A stretch of 38,237 nucleotides of DNA from contig DASSJI010000090.1 of NCBI GenBank assembly GCA_035691285.1, forward strand, positions 1 through 38,237. Reading direction: 5' to 3'. Of this stretch, positions 1 through 8,851 are shown in pieces. The notes under the pieces are model-generated. The model was not told where the DNA came from and ran no database searches. It saw nothing but the letters and a program-made list of their open reading frames with translations. Origin of the DNA: DATFEN01 sp035691285. GTDB lineage: Bacteria > Acidobacteriota > Vicinamibacteria > Fen-336. The translations under genes were made by a program, and so were the position numbers. How positions within the stretch are numbered: the stretch's first letter is position 1; each line of letters opens with the position of its first letter.

Positions 1-1163
<1,163 letters not shown>

Positions 1164-1177
1164 TTCCCAAGCGCCAG

Positions 1178-1183
1178 TACACT
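1178..1183 (+). promoter_or_regulatory. Candidate -10 hexamer TACACT, leaderless start of the SGNH-like gene
   Basis: TACACT ends 8 bases before the ATG at 1192, so transcription would start almost at the start codon. No Shine-Dalgarno sequence and no good -35 are visible. The spacing repeats that seen before several other genes in this window. Confidence 0.4.
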
Positions 1184-1191
1184 TTTGCGGC

Positions 1192-2232
1192 ATGGGGGCT
1201 CCGTCCCGCGTCGGGGCGGCGGCGCGCGTGGCCGCGCTCGTCGCGCTATCGCTCGTCGCGGCGCTGGCCCTGTCCGAGGCGGTGTTCGCCGCCCTCCTCG
1301 GGGCCCCCGCAGCGCTGCGCCACGTGCCGGGAGGTCTGGCCTCGCACCTGCGGGCCTACTACCTCCACCACGACCGCGTCATGGCCCAGTCGCTGCCGGA
1401 GTGCGCGATCTACGACCCCGGCCTCTTCTACACCCTGCGGCCCGGCTCCTGCCGCTTCCGCAACCGCGAGTACGACACGACCCTGCGCATCAACTCCCAG
1501 GGGCTGCGTGACAGCGAGGAGGCGCTCGCGGCGCCCGAGATCATCGTGCTGGGCGACAGCTTCGCGATGGGCTGGGGTGTCCAGCAGGAGGAGGCGTTCC
1601 CCCAGGTGCTGGCCCGCGCGAGCGGCCGGCGCGTCCTGAATGCCGGCGTGCCGTCCTACGGCACGGTGCGGGAGGCGCGGCTCCTGGACCGGCTCGACAC
1701 GAGCAGGCTCCGTTTCCTCGTCGTCGAGTACTCCTCGAACGACAGCGAGGAGAATCGCCTGTTCGAGGAGCGCGGGAACACGCTCCTGATCGAGCACGAG
1801 CGCCTCTTCGGGCAGGACGTCCAGCGCGGCGTGCGCCGTCTCCGCTACTACCCCGGCAAGATCACCCTCGAGATCGTTCGCGGGATCTTCTTCCCGCCCC
1901 ACCCCGGGCCGCCGGTCCTGCCCGCGGCGCAGCAGGCCCGCCTCTTCGTGAACGCCCTGTCGCACGCCACGACGCGCGACCTCTCGGCGGTGAGCCTGCT
2001 GGTGCTCGAGCTCGACTCGTATCGTGTCGCTTCGAGCGACTTCGTGACGGCGCTGATGCGCGAAGCCGCCGCCCCGAGCCATCCCCATCTGATTCGAACC
2101 CTCCAGGTCGTCGACCTTCGCGGCCGGTTGGCATCGGGAGACTTCTTCCTGCTCGACGACCACCTGACCGCCCCTGGCCACGCCAAGGTCGCGGCCGTCC
2201 TGCTGGAGAAGCTGCGCGAGCTGGGGCTCTAG
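1192..2232 (+). CDS. SGNH/GDSL-hydrolase-fold protein, membrane-anchored or secreted
   Basis: A 346-residue protein with an N-terminal hydrophobic segment (about residues 9-30), a signal or anchor, followed by an SGNH-hydrolase-like domain. Visible blocks are G-D-S-F-A-M-G-W (block I nucleophile Ser), the 'SSND' region (block III-like Asn/Asp) and a C-terminal D-D-H-L-T-A-P-G-H with the Asp/His pair typical of these esterases or acyl-transfer enzymes. The substrate is not evident; relatives are often involved in polysaccharide deacetylation or acylation. The frame stays open back to position 1000 but that would run through the tRNA fragment, so ATG 1192 is chosen, supported by the TACACT box 8 bases upstream. 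It is the first backbone gene after the integration scar and is convergent with arfB. Confidence 0.75.
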   Translation: MGAPSRVGAAARVAALVALSLVAALALSEAVFAALLGAPAALRHVPGGLASHLRAYYLHHDRVMAQSLPECAIYDPGLFYTLRPGSCRFRNREYDTTLRINSQGLRDSEEALAAPEIIVLGDSFAMGWGVQQEEAFPQVLARASGRRVLNAGVPSYGTVREARLLDRLDTSRLRFLVVEYSSNDSEENRLFEERGNTLLIEHERLFGQDVQRGVRRLRYYPGKITLEIVRGIFFPPHPGPPVLPAAQQARLFVNALSHATTRDLSAVSLLVLELDSYRVASSDFVTALMREAAAPSHPHLIRTLQVVDLRGRLASGDFFLLDDHLTAPGHAKVAAVLLEKLRELGL

Positions 2233-2657
2233 TCCTCGAGGCCCCGGCGGCGCGAGGCCTTCCTCGTCGCCGTCAGACGCTTGTCGCGCAGCCGGGCTTC
2301 CCGGGAGGCCGCCGGCGGGCGCGTGGGACGCCGTCGTCGGGGCGGGACGAGCGCACGCGCCACGAGGTCGCGGACCTTGGCGCACGCGTCCTCGAGGTTC
2401 CGGCCCTGGTCGCGGGAGCGCTGGCTCGTGACGACCAGGCGGTCCTCTCCGTCGAGGCGCGGGGCGGCGAGCTGCGCGAGGCGCTCCCGAGCGTCGCGAT
2501 CGAGGCCGAGGACGAGTTGAAGGTCCACGCGCAGCTCGACTTTGGACGCGACCTTGTTGACGTTCTGGCCGCCGGGACCGGAGGCGCGGACGGCCCTGAA
2601 GGAGATGGCGGGTTCGGGGATCCAGACGCCCGGCGCGACGTGGATCGCCCGGGGCAC
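2229..2657 (-). CDS. arfB: Peptidyl-tRNA hydrolase ArfB (YaeJ/ICT1 family)
   Basis: A 142-residue protein, the usual length of ArfB, which rescues stalled ribosomes by hydrolysing peptidyl-tRNA in the A site. Visible are the catalytic G-G-Q within 'SGPGGQNVNK', the following Val-Glu-Leu-Arg strand, and a long Arg/Lys-rich C-terminal tail (about residues 105-142) like the one that enters the mRNA channel. The chosen start is the GTG at 2657, one base after the aminotransferase stop; the frame remains open far upstream but that part is antisense coding of the aminotransferase. The last bases overlap the 3' end of the convergent SGNH-like gene (stop at 2232). The family call is secure; co-transcription with the aminotransferase is inferred. 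Confidence 0.9.
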   Translation of the reverse strand: MPRAIHVAPGVWIPEPAISFRAVRASGPGGQNVNKVASKVELRVDLQLVLGLDRDARERLAQLAAPRLDGEDRLVVTSQRSRDQGRNLEDACAKVRDLVARALVPPRRRRPTRPPAASREARLRDKRLTATRKASRRRGLED

Positions 2658-2658
2658 G

Positions 2659-3897
2659 CTAGCTCGCGCCGGGGACGGCGGCCGGCACGCCTTCTCGGTC
2701 CCGCGCTCCGCGGTACGCTTCCACGGCGCGGGCCAGCACCTCGACGGACCGCCGCAGGTCGTCGGCGTTGAGGACGTAGGCGATGCGCACCTCGCTCCGT
2801 CCGAGGCCCGGCGTCGCGTAGAAGCCAGGCGCGGGCGCCACCATGACCGTTGCGCCTTCGTCGGAGAAATCCTCGAGCAGGAAGCGCGCGAACTCGTCGG
2901 CGTCGTCGATGGGCAGGCGCGCCACGAAGTAGAAGGCGCCTTCCGGCTTGCGCAGGAAGAGCCCGGGGATGCGCGAGAGGCCCTCGAAGAGGATGTCGCG
3001 CCGCTCCTGGTACTCGGCGACCACGGTGCGGGTGTACTCAGGGCTGATCTCGGTGAGCCCCACGGCGATCGCCTGTGCAATGCCCGGGGGCGACAGGCGG
3101 CCCTGGGCCATCCGCAGGCAGGCGTCGTGGAACTCCCGGTTCCGCGTCAAGAGCGCGCCGAGGCGGATGCCGCAGGCGCTGTACCGCTTCGACAGGCTGT
3201 CCACGACCACCACGCGGTCCTCGAGGCCCTCGAGCGAGAGCGCGCTCACTGCCTCCCGGCCGTCGTAGACGAACTCCCTGTACACCTCGTCGGAGATCAG
3301 GAACAGGTTCCTGTCGCGGCAGAACTCCGCGACCCGCTCGAGCTCTTCCCGCGTGTAGACGGTGCCGGTGGGGTTGTTGGGGTTGCAGAGGATGACGGCC
3401 CGGGTCCTGGGGGTGAGGGAGGCCTCCCACGCCTCGCGGGACGGAAGGTGGAATCCGTCCTCGCCCCGAGCCGTGAGCGGGACGAGGCGGAGGCCCGCGA
3501 GCCTGGCGAAGGAAGCGTAGTTCGTGTAGAAGGGCTCGACCACCAGGACGTCGTCGCCGTCGTCGGCGCAAGCGGCGAACGCGAAGAGCACGGCCTCGCT
3601 GCCGCCGGTGGTGCCGATCAGCTCGGCCTGCCCGACCTCGATGCCGATGCCCCTGTAGTAGTGGCGCAGCGCCTCGAGGTACTCCGGCGTGCCTGCGGAG
3701 GGCGAGTAGGCGAGGACCTTCTCCCGTATGCGTCCCAGCCGGTCGCGGAACGCTGCGGGCGTCTCGATGTCCGGCTGGCCGATGTTGAGGTGGTAGACGT
3801 GCACGCCGCGGCGCTTGGCCGCGTCGGCGGCGGGCATCAGGCGACGGATCGGCGAGGCGGGCATCAGCCGGCCGCGGCTCGAGATGGAAGGCGCCAT
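2659..3897 (-). CDS. Class I/II pyridoxal-phosphate aminotransferase (aspartate-aminotransferase-like)
   Basis: A 412-residue cytoplasmic enzyme of fold type I. Visible motifs: substrate-side 'NIGQPDIETP' (about 38-47), 'GTTGGSEAV' cofactor phosphate loop (95-103), 'NPNNPTG' (172-178), Asp203 with Tyr206 in 'SDEVYREF', the Schiff-base Lys237 in 'SLSKRYSACG', and a late Arg in 'SEVRIAYV' that would bind the substrate carboxylate. Length and motif order match the AspC-like subgroup with broad amino-acid specificity; the exact substrate cannot be read. The start is ATG 3897, 6 bases downstream of a TAGAAT box that begins with the stop codon of the upstream phosphodiesterase gene. It is followed at once by arfB. 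Confidence 0.88.
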   Translation of the reverse strand: MAPSISSRGRLMPASPIRRLMPAADAAKRRGVHVYHLNIGQPDIETPAAFRDRLGRIREKVLAYSPSAGTPEYLEALRHYYRGIGIEVGQAELIGTTGGSEAVLFAFAACADDGDDVLVVEPFYTNYASFARLAGLRLVPLTARGEDGFHLPSREAWEASLTPRTRAVILCNPNNPTGTVYTREELERVAEFCRDRNLFLISDEVYREFVYDGREAVSALSLEGLEDRVVVVDSLSKRYSACGIRLGALLTRNREFHDACLRMAQGRLSPPGIAQAIAVGLTEISPEYTRTVVAEYQERRDILFEGLSRIPGLFLRKPEGAFYFVARLPIDDADEFARFLLEDFSDEGATVMVAPAPGFYATPGLGRSEVRIAYVLNADDLRRSVEVLARAVEAYRGARDREGVPAAVPGAS

Positions 3898-3903
3898 GGC
3901 CCG

Positions 3904-3909
3904 ATTCTA
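3904..3909 (-). promoter_or_regulatory. Candidate -10 TAGAAT before the aminotransferase
   Basis: On the minus strand TAGAAT ends 6 bases before ATG 3897. Its first three bases are the TAG stop of the preceding gene, so part of the match could be coincidence. Confidence 0.3.
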
Positions 3910-5538
3910 CTCGCCGAGGTAGCCCAATGCCTTGAACTGCTCGATCAGGTCGGCATCCTCCTCCGTGGAGCGCGATTCCTCCCGAGCCTCGCGCCGACCG
4001 TAGGTCGCGACCCGCTCGAGCTCCTTCCGCGACGAGGCCAGGATCTGCGTCGGAACCCTGCCCGGCATGTCCCGCGCCGCGGGCAGCCCGGCCAGGTGGA
4101 GCCACAGCGGGACGAGGTCCAGGACCGAGAGCTCCTCTCCGCGGAGGCCCTTCTTGAAGGACCCCCCGCTCGCGACATAGACGCCTTCGCGCTCGTGGTA
4201 GGCGACCGACCGCCGCCTTTCGCCCTTCTGGCGCGTGAAGCTCCGGAAGCCGTGGTCGCTCACGACCATGAAGGCCGTGCCCTCGGGCGCGGCGCCGCGG
4301 TAGCGGCCGATGACTTCGTCCATGTACGCGTAGTAGCTGTCGATCAAGCCCCCGAAATGGCGTCGGTCCTCCTCGCTGACGGGGTCGATCGACTCCTCCG
4401 GTGCGCGCGCGAACCAGTAGGCGTGCTGGGCATGGTCGACGCCCCGGAAGTAGAGGAAGAGCAGGTCGGGCGCCAAAGCGCGGTAGAAGGAGAGCCCCGT
4501 CTCGGCGTAGGTCGAGTCGCGCAGGTAGGCCCTGAGGAAGCGCCGCTCCAGGGCGTCCATTCGCTCGCGCTCGGGTGTCCCGTCCGCGAGCTTCGTCCGC
4601 CACTCGGGGTCGAGGGGCAGGGACGTGAAGCGGGCGCTCTCGGCGAAATAGCTCCCGCGGCGCTCGCGGTCGACGTCCTCGAACGGGTCTTGCAGCGCCG
4701 GCGGGTGGAAGGAGAGGGGGCGACGCTCGCGGGTGAGCTTCCAGGGCCGCGAGCGCTCCGAGACCATGAAACCGGCGACTCGCTCGACCGGCCAGGTGAC
4801 GAACCAGCCGACCACACCGAGCGTCGCCGGGGAGCGCTCGCTCAGCAGCTCCCAGATCCGCTTGGTCCGCACCTGGGTGGAGTTGACGAGGTGCTTCTGC
4901 GCGTCCACGAAATCCCAGATGCCGTGGTCCCTCGGGCCGTGGCCGGAGGCGATCGTGGTCCACACGACCGGAGACAGTGTCGGCTTCACCGAGAGCAGCG
5001 GGCCCGCGGAGCCCTGTCGGATCAGGGCGGCGATGTTGGGGAGGCGTCCGGCATTCACCAGCGGGTCGAGGATGCGCCAGCTCAGGCCGTCGAGACCGAA
5101 GACGACGATGCGCGGCCCGCCTGCGTCCTCGAGGGGCTCGAACGCGTCGAAGGCGAGGCCGCCGCGATCGAAGGCCAGGCTGATCCAGCTCGCCTGGCCC
5201 AGCTCGGACCGCGAGAAGCGCAGCTCGCTCCGGAACGCGCCCCGCGCCAGCGGCAGCGTGACGGTCGCCAGCGGGCGCGGCGCCTCGCGGTCTGCCTGGA
5301 GCGCGCGGACGTTCAGCGCGCCTCCGGGCGCGGTCCCTGCGATCCGCACGCGCAGGTCGCTCGCCCGGTGCCGCAACAGCAGGCAACGCGCTTCTCCGTC
5401 CAGCACCACGCGCGTCGGGGGCGTGCCCTCGACCCGGGCCTGGCCGGACCAGAGGCCGCGCACCGGGCGGTCTCCGGCGCGACAGCCGAGCAGGGCCAGC
5501 CCGGCCAGGGCCGCGGCGGCGAGGCGGGCGTGCAGCAC
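3907..5538 (-). CDS. Alkaline-phosphatase-superfamily phosphodiesterase/pyrophosphatase lipoprotein
   Basis: A 543-residue protein with a signal peptide and lipobox 'LALLGC' (Cys about residue 19), so it is probably a lipoprotein. After an N-terminal beta-rich region (about 25-140) comes a type I phosphodiesterase/nucleotide pyrophosphatase domain. Metal and nucleophile residues are recognisable: Asp in 'VFGLDGLSW', Thr nucleophile in 'SPVVWTTIASG', Asp/His in 'GVDHAQHAYW', and Asp-His-Gly in 'VVSDHGFRSF'. Relatives cleave phosphodiesters or pyrophosphates, or act on lipid-linked phosphates; the substrate is unknown here. The GTG start at 5538 lies 8 bases after a strong -35/-10 pair. The following aminotransferase starts 9 bases after this gene's stop. 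Confidence 0.8.
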   Translation of the reverse strand: MLHARLAAAALAGLALLGCRAGDRPVRGLWSGQARVEGTPPTRVVLDGEARCLLLRHRASDLRVRIAGTAPGGALNVRALQADREAPRPLATVTLPLARGAFRSELRFSRSELGQASWISLAFDRGGLAFDAFEPLEDAGGPRIVVFGLDGLSWRILDPLVNAGRLPNIAALIRQGSAGPLLSVKPTLSPVVWTTIASGHGPRDHGIWDFVDAQKHLVNSTQVRTKRIWELLSERSPATLGVVGWFVTWPVERVAGFMVSERSRPWKLTRERRPLSFHPPALQDPFEDVDRERRGSYFAESARFTSLPLDPEWRTKLADGTPERERMDALERRFLRAYLRDSTYAETGLSFYRALAPDLLFLYFRGVDHAQHAYWFARAPEESIDPVSEEDRRHFGGLIDSYYAYMDEVIGRYRGAAPEGTAFMVVSDHGFRSFTRQKGERRRSVAYHEREGVYVASGGSFKKGLRGEELSVLDLVPLWLHLAGLPAARDMPGRVPTQILASSRKELERVATYGRREAREESRSTEEDADLIEQFKALGYLGE

Positions 5539-5546
5539 GCGCCGAG

Positions 5547-5576
5547 ACCTTAAGTGCGGCCGCGGCCTCGCGTCAA
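5547..5576 (-). promoter_or_regulatory. Sigma-70-type promoter TTGACG-N18-TAAGGT, leaderless
   Basis: On the minus strand TTGACG (5576-5571), 18 bases, then TAAGGT (5552-5547) stand 8 bases before the GTG at 5538. This is the best two-box match in the window and implies a transcript with almost no 5' leader. Confidence 0.6.
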
Positions 5577-5584
5577 CGCTCGCT

Positions 5585-6817
5585 TCAGAGCGCGCGCAGG
5601 GCGTCCACCGGGGCCAGGCGCGAGGCGCGGAGCGCCGGATAGACGCCCGCCGACAGGCCGATCACGATCGCGAAGCCCGCCGCCATCAGGAGGCCGACAG
5701 GCGAAACCGAGAGGCCGTCCTCGAAGGCCTGGCCCGCCAGCATCGTGATCGCGTAGCCGAGGCCGGCGCCGAGCAGCCCTCCCACGAGCGAGAGGGAGAC
5801 GGACTCGATCAGGAACTGGCCGAAGATGGCGCCGTCGCTGGCGCCGATGCTCTTGCGCAGGCCGATCTCGTAGACGCGCTCGGAGATCGAGATCTGCATC
5901 ACCGAGAAGATCCCGATGCCGCCCACGAGGAGCGAGATGCCCGCGATCGAGGCCAGCACCACCGTCCAGTTGGAGATCAGCTTGTCGACCTCCCGACGGA
6001 TCCGGAGCATCTCCTCGCCGATGTTCTCCACGCGGAAATCCGTGATGCCGCGGTGTCCGCGCCGCAACAGGGCCTCGGCTTCCTTCTGGCCGTCCTTGAG
6101 CCGCTCCACGTCCTTGACCTTGAAGGCGTATGCCATCACGGCGTCGGTGCCGAAGAAGTGCTTCTGCATCGTGGACAGGGGCAGGTACACCTTGCTGTTG
6201 TCCTTCGCCATCTCGTCGTCGTTGACCTGATCGGTGCCCAGGCTGCGCAGCACGCCGACGATGCGCAGGCGGAGGCCGCGCATCACGATCTCGCGCCCGA
6301 GCGCCTCCTCGTGGCCGTAGACGTCCTCCTTGAGCTTCTGGCCGATGACGCACACGGGGGCCAGCTCCTCGACGTCGCGGTCCACGATGTAGCGGCCGTC
6401 CCTGACGGTCCGGTTGCGGATCGCGGAGTAGGCGGGGGTCACGCCCTCGACGTTGAGGGTCAGGTTGCGGCCGTTGACGAGGGCGCTCTCGCGGGAGAAC
6501 ACGACCGGCGCGGCCCCCTCGAGGAGCTCCTTGCCCTCGTCGATGAAGCGCAGGTCCGCGCTGCGCAGCCCCCGCGAGTAGCCCTGCTTCTTCTTCTCGA
6601 GCCGCTCCCTGGGCGCCTGGGTCGTCACGAACATGACCCCGTCGAAGCCCAGGTCGGAGAGGCCCTTCTGGACCGAGATCGCCGCGCCGCCGATCACCGA
6701 CACCATCACGACCATCGAGGTCGTGCCGAGGATGATGCCCGCGAGCGTCAGGAGCGAGCGCAGCTTGTGCGCCCTGATCTCGGCGGCCGACGTGCGGACG
6801 GACTCCCAGAGACCCAT
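5585..6817 (-). CDS. MacB/FtsX-type ABC transporter permease (second copy)
   Basis: A 410-residue inner-membrane protein with the MacB layout: one N-terminal membrane helix (about 20-45, 'LTLAGIILGTTSMVVMVSV'), a large periplasmic domain (about 50-280) and three C-terminal helices. The first of these is followed by 'ERVYEIGLRKSIGAS', a typical FtsX coupling region that contacts the ATPase. It carries no ATPase domain of its own. It starts one base after the stop of the upstream permease (TGA-C-ATG), so the two are translationally coupled and probably form a heterodimer with the ATPase at 8081-8851. This is the last gene of the MacA-like/ATPase/permease/permease operon. The substrate is not evident; family members export macrolides, peptides, lipids or lipoproteins. 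Confidence 0.88.
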   Translation of the reverse strand: MGLWESVRTSAAEIRAHKLRSLLTLAGIILGTTSMVVMVSVIGGAAISVQKGLSDLGFDGVMFVTTQAPRERLEKKKQGYSRGLRSADLRFIDEGKELLEGAAPVVFSRESALVNGRNLTLNVEGVTPAYSAIRNRTVRDGRYIVDRDVEELAPVCVIGQKLKEDVYGHEEALGREIVMRGLRLRIVGVLRSLGTDQVNDDEMAKDNSKVYLPLSTMQKHFFGTDAVMAYAFKVKDVERLKDGQKEAEALLRRGHRGITDFRVENIGEEMLRIRREVDKLISNWTVVLASIAGISLLVGGIGIFSVMQISISERVYEIGLRKSIGASDGAIFGQFLIESVSLSLVGGLLGAGLGYAITMLAGQAFEDGLSVSPVGLLMAAGFAIVIGLSAGVYPALRASRLAPVDALRAL

Positions 6818-6818
6818 G

Positions 6819-8072
6819 TCACTCGTACCGCAGCGCCTGGATCGGGTTGAGCCGGGCGGCCTTGATGGCGGGGTAGAAGCCGAAGAAGATCCCGATCACC
6901 ACGGCGAACACGAGCCCGATGGCGGCGTTCTGGGGCGTGAGCACCACCGGCTGCTGGATCAGGTTGCTGATCGCGCGGGTGAAAGCCGATCCCAGCGCCA
7001 CGCCGAGCAGGCCCCCGAAGATCGTCACCACCACGCTCTCGACCAGGAACTGCGCCAGGATGTTGATGCCGGTGGCGCCCAGGGCCTTGCGCGTGCCCAC
7101 CTCGCGCACCCGTTCGTTGAAGGACGCGAGCAGGATGTTCATGATCACGATGCCGCCCACGAGCAGCGAGATCGTGCCGCACACCAGGAACGTGACGTCG
7201 TAGATGCGGCCGTTCTGCTCCATGCGCCGCATCTGGGCGGCGCGGTTGAAGACCTCGAAGTCCAGGACGCCGCCGTGGCTGCGCCTGAGGATGCGGGTGA
7301 CCTCGTCCATGGCGGCGTCCATGTCCTTGAGGTCGCGCACCAGCACGTTCATGAAGGCGATCTTCTGGCCGGTGCGGTCGCCCTGCATGCGGTTCAGCAT
7401 GCTGGTGATCGGGACGAACACGAACTCGTTCATCCACTCGAGGTCGTTGTCGTTGGCGGAGTTCCAGTAGAACTCCTTCCGCTCCATCACGCCCACGACC
7501 GTGTAGCTCGAGCCGTCGAGGGTGATCGTCTGGCCCAGCGCCGGCCGCGCTCCGAAGAACTGCTCTCGCCGCGTCGAGCCCAGCACCGCGACCTTCGCGC
7601 TCGTGGCCAGGTCCTCGTCGGTGATGAAGCGCCCCTCGGACGGGTGGAAGTTGTACATCGGCTCGTAGCCCCAGGTGGCGCCGGAGATCTCGAGGGCCTT
7701 CTCGAAGCCGCCCGGCGCGCGCACGAGCGCCTCGCGCTGCATCGTCGGCTCGACGATCTCGATGAACCGCGCATCCCGGCGCAAGGCCAGCGCGTCGTCG
7801 TAGGTGAGTCCTCTCGACGCCTTGTCGGCGGCGCCCTGGGTGGCATCGGTCGTCTGCCTGTCGTCGATCCGCATCTTCCGGATCCCGCCGGTCAGGTCGT
7901 AGACGCGGTTCATCTGGCGCTTGCCGCCCTCGATGAGGCCGAAGGTGGCCACCACCGACGCCACTCCCAGGACGATGCCGACCACCTGGAGCAGGCTGCG
8001 GGAGCGGTGCGTGTTGATGTCGACGATGCCGTCGACGAGGGACTCCCACAGCGAGAAGAGGTACTTCTTCAT
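6819..8072 (-). CDS. MacB/FtsX-type ABC transporter permease (first copy)
   Basis: A 417-residue inner-membrane permease. It has an N-terminal helix ('SLLQVVGIVLGVASVVATFG'), a periplasmic MacB-type domain, and three C-terminal helices with 'NERVREVGTRKALGATG' after the first, the conserved FtsX contact region for the nucleotide-binding subunit. The chosen start is ATG 8072, preceded by AGGA at about 7 bases; the frame is open further upstream but that would overlap the ATPase gene. It follows the ATPase stop by 8 bases and precedes the second permease by 1 base. Sequence divergence between the two permeases suggests a heterodimeric transporter rather than a recent duplication. Confidence 0.88.
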   Translation of the reverse strand: MKKYLFSLWESLVDGIVDINTHRSRSLLQVVGIVLGVASVVATFGLIEGGKRQMNRVYDLTGGIRKMRIDDRQTTDATQGAADKASRGLTYDDALALRRDARFIEIVEPTMQREALVRAPGGFEKALEISGATWGYEPMYNFHPSEGRFITDEDLATSAKVAVLGSTRREQFFGARPALGQTITLDGSSYTVVGVMERKEFYWNSANDNDLEWMNEFVFVPITSMLNRMQGDRTGQKIAFMNVLVRDLKDMDAAMDEVTRILRRSHGGVLDFEVFNRAAQMRRMEQNGRIYDVTFLVCGTISLLVGGIVIMNILLASFNERVREVGTRKALGATGINILAQFLVESVVVTIFGGLLGVALGSAFTRAISNLIQQPVVLTPQNAAIGLVFAVVIGIFFGFYPAIKAARLNPIQALRYE

Positions 8073-8080
8073 CGGCGTTC

Positions 8081-8851
8081 CTAGTTCAGGGAGTCGCTCT
8101 CGATGGCGCCGTCGACGATGCGCACGACGCGCTGGCACAGCTCGGCGATGCGCGGGTCGTGGGTGACGATCACGATCGTCTCGCCGCGGGCGTGCATCTG
8201 CTGGAACAGCTCGAGGATCTCGAAGCCGGTCTTCGAGTCGAGGTTGCCCGTCGGCTCGTCGGCGAGGATCAGGGTCGGCTCCATGACCAGCGCGCGGGCG
8301 ATCGCCGCGCGCTGCCGCTGGCCGCCCGACAGTTCGGCGGGACGGTGCTTCGCGCGCTCGCCGAGGCTCACCTTGTCGAGGGCCGCCAGGGCGCGCTCCT
8401 TGCGCTCCGCCGAGCCGATTCCGCCGTACAGCATCGGAAGCTCCACGTTGCGGAGCAGCGAAGCCTTGGGCAGCAGGTTGAAGGTCTGGAACACGAAGCC
8501 GATCTTGCGGTTCCGCACCGAGGCCAGCTGGAACGAGCTCATCGCCGACACGTCCTGGCCGTCCAGCCAGTAGCAGCCGGCCGTCGGCGCATCGAGGCAG
8601 CCGAGGATGTGCATCAAGGTCGACTTCCCCGACCCGGACGGACCGATGATCGCGACCATCTGGCCCTTATCCACCGTCAGGCTGACGCCCCGCAGCGCCT
8701 GCACGGCCAGCTCGCCGGCGTCGTAGGTCTTGGTCACGGCCGCGAGGCGGATCAGGGACGCGGGCCGCGCGTCGGTCGCCGCCAGCTCCTCGACGCGCTC
8801 CGGGATGGCGCCGAGGGTGAGGACGAGGCCAGCCACCTCGGGGCTAGTCAC
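8081..8851 (-). CDS. MacB/LolD-type ABC transporter ATPase
   Basis: A 256-residue nucleotide-binding subunit. Walker A is 'GPSGSGKS', the Q-loop is 'FVFQTFNLLP', the signature is 'LSGGQRQR', Walker B is 'LILADEPTG' with the D-loop 'NLDS', and the switch His is in 'VTHDPRI'. There is an extra stretch of about 30 residues before the ATPase core. The start is GTG 8851, which overlaps the stop of the upstream fusion-protein gene by 8 bases, so translation is probably coupled. It would energise the two FtsX-type permeases encoded immediately downstream. Confidence 0.9.
   Translation of the reverse strand: MTSPEVAGLVLTLGAIPERVEELAATDARPASLIRLAAVTKTYDAGELAVQALRGVSLTVDKGQMVAIIGPSGSGKSTLMHILGCLDAPTAGCYWLDGQDVSAMSSFQLASVRNRKIGFVFQTFNLLPKASLLRNVELPMLYGGIGSAERKERALAALDKVSLGERAKHRPAELSGGQRQRAAIARALVMEPTLILADEPTGNLDSKTGFEILELFQQMHARGETIVIVTHDPRIAELCQRVVRIVDGAIESDSLN

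Noticed and set aside
2542..5553. A 1003-codon plus-strand frame
   Set aside because: It is antisense to three well-supported genes (arfB, the aminotransferase and the phosphodiesterase) and shows no recognisable domain.
6819..8138. Longer start of the first permease at 8138
   Set aside because: It would overlap the ATPase gene by 58 bases and adds an Arg-rich leader; ATG 8072 has a ribosome-binding site and starts right before the first membrane helix.
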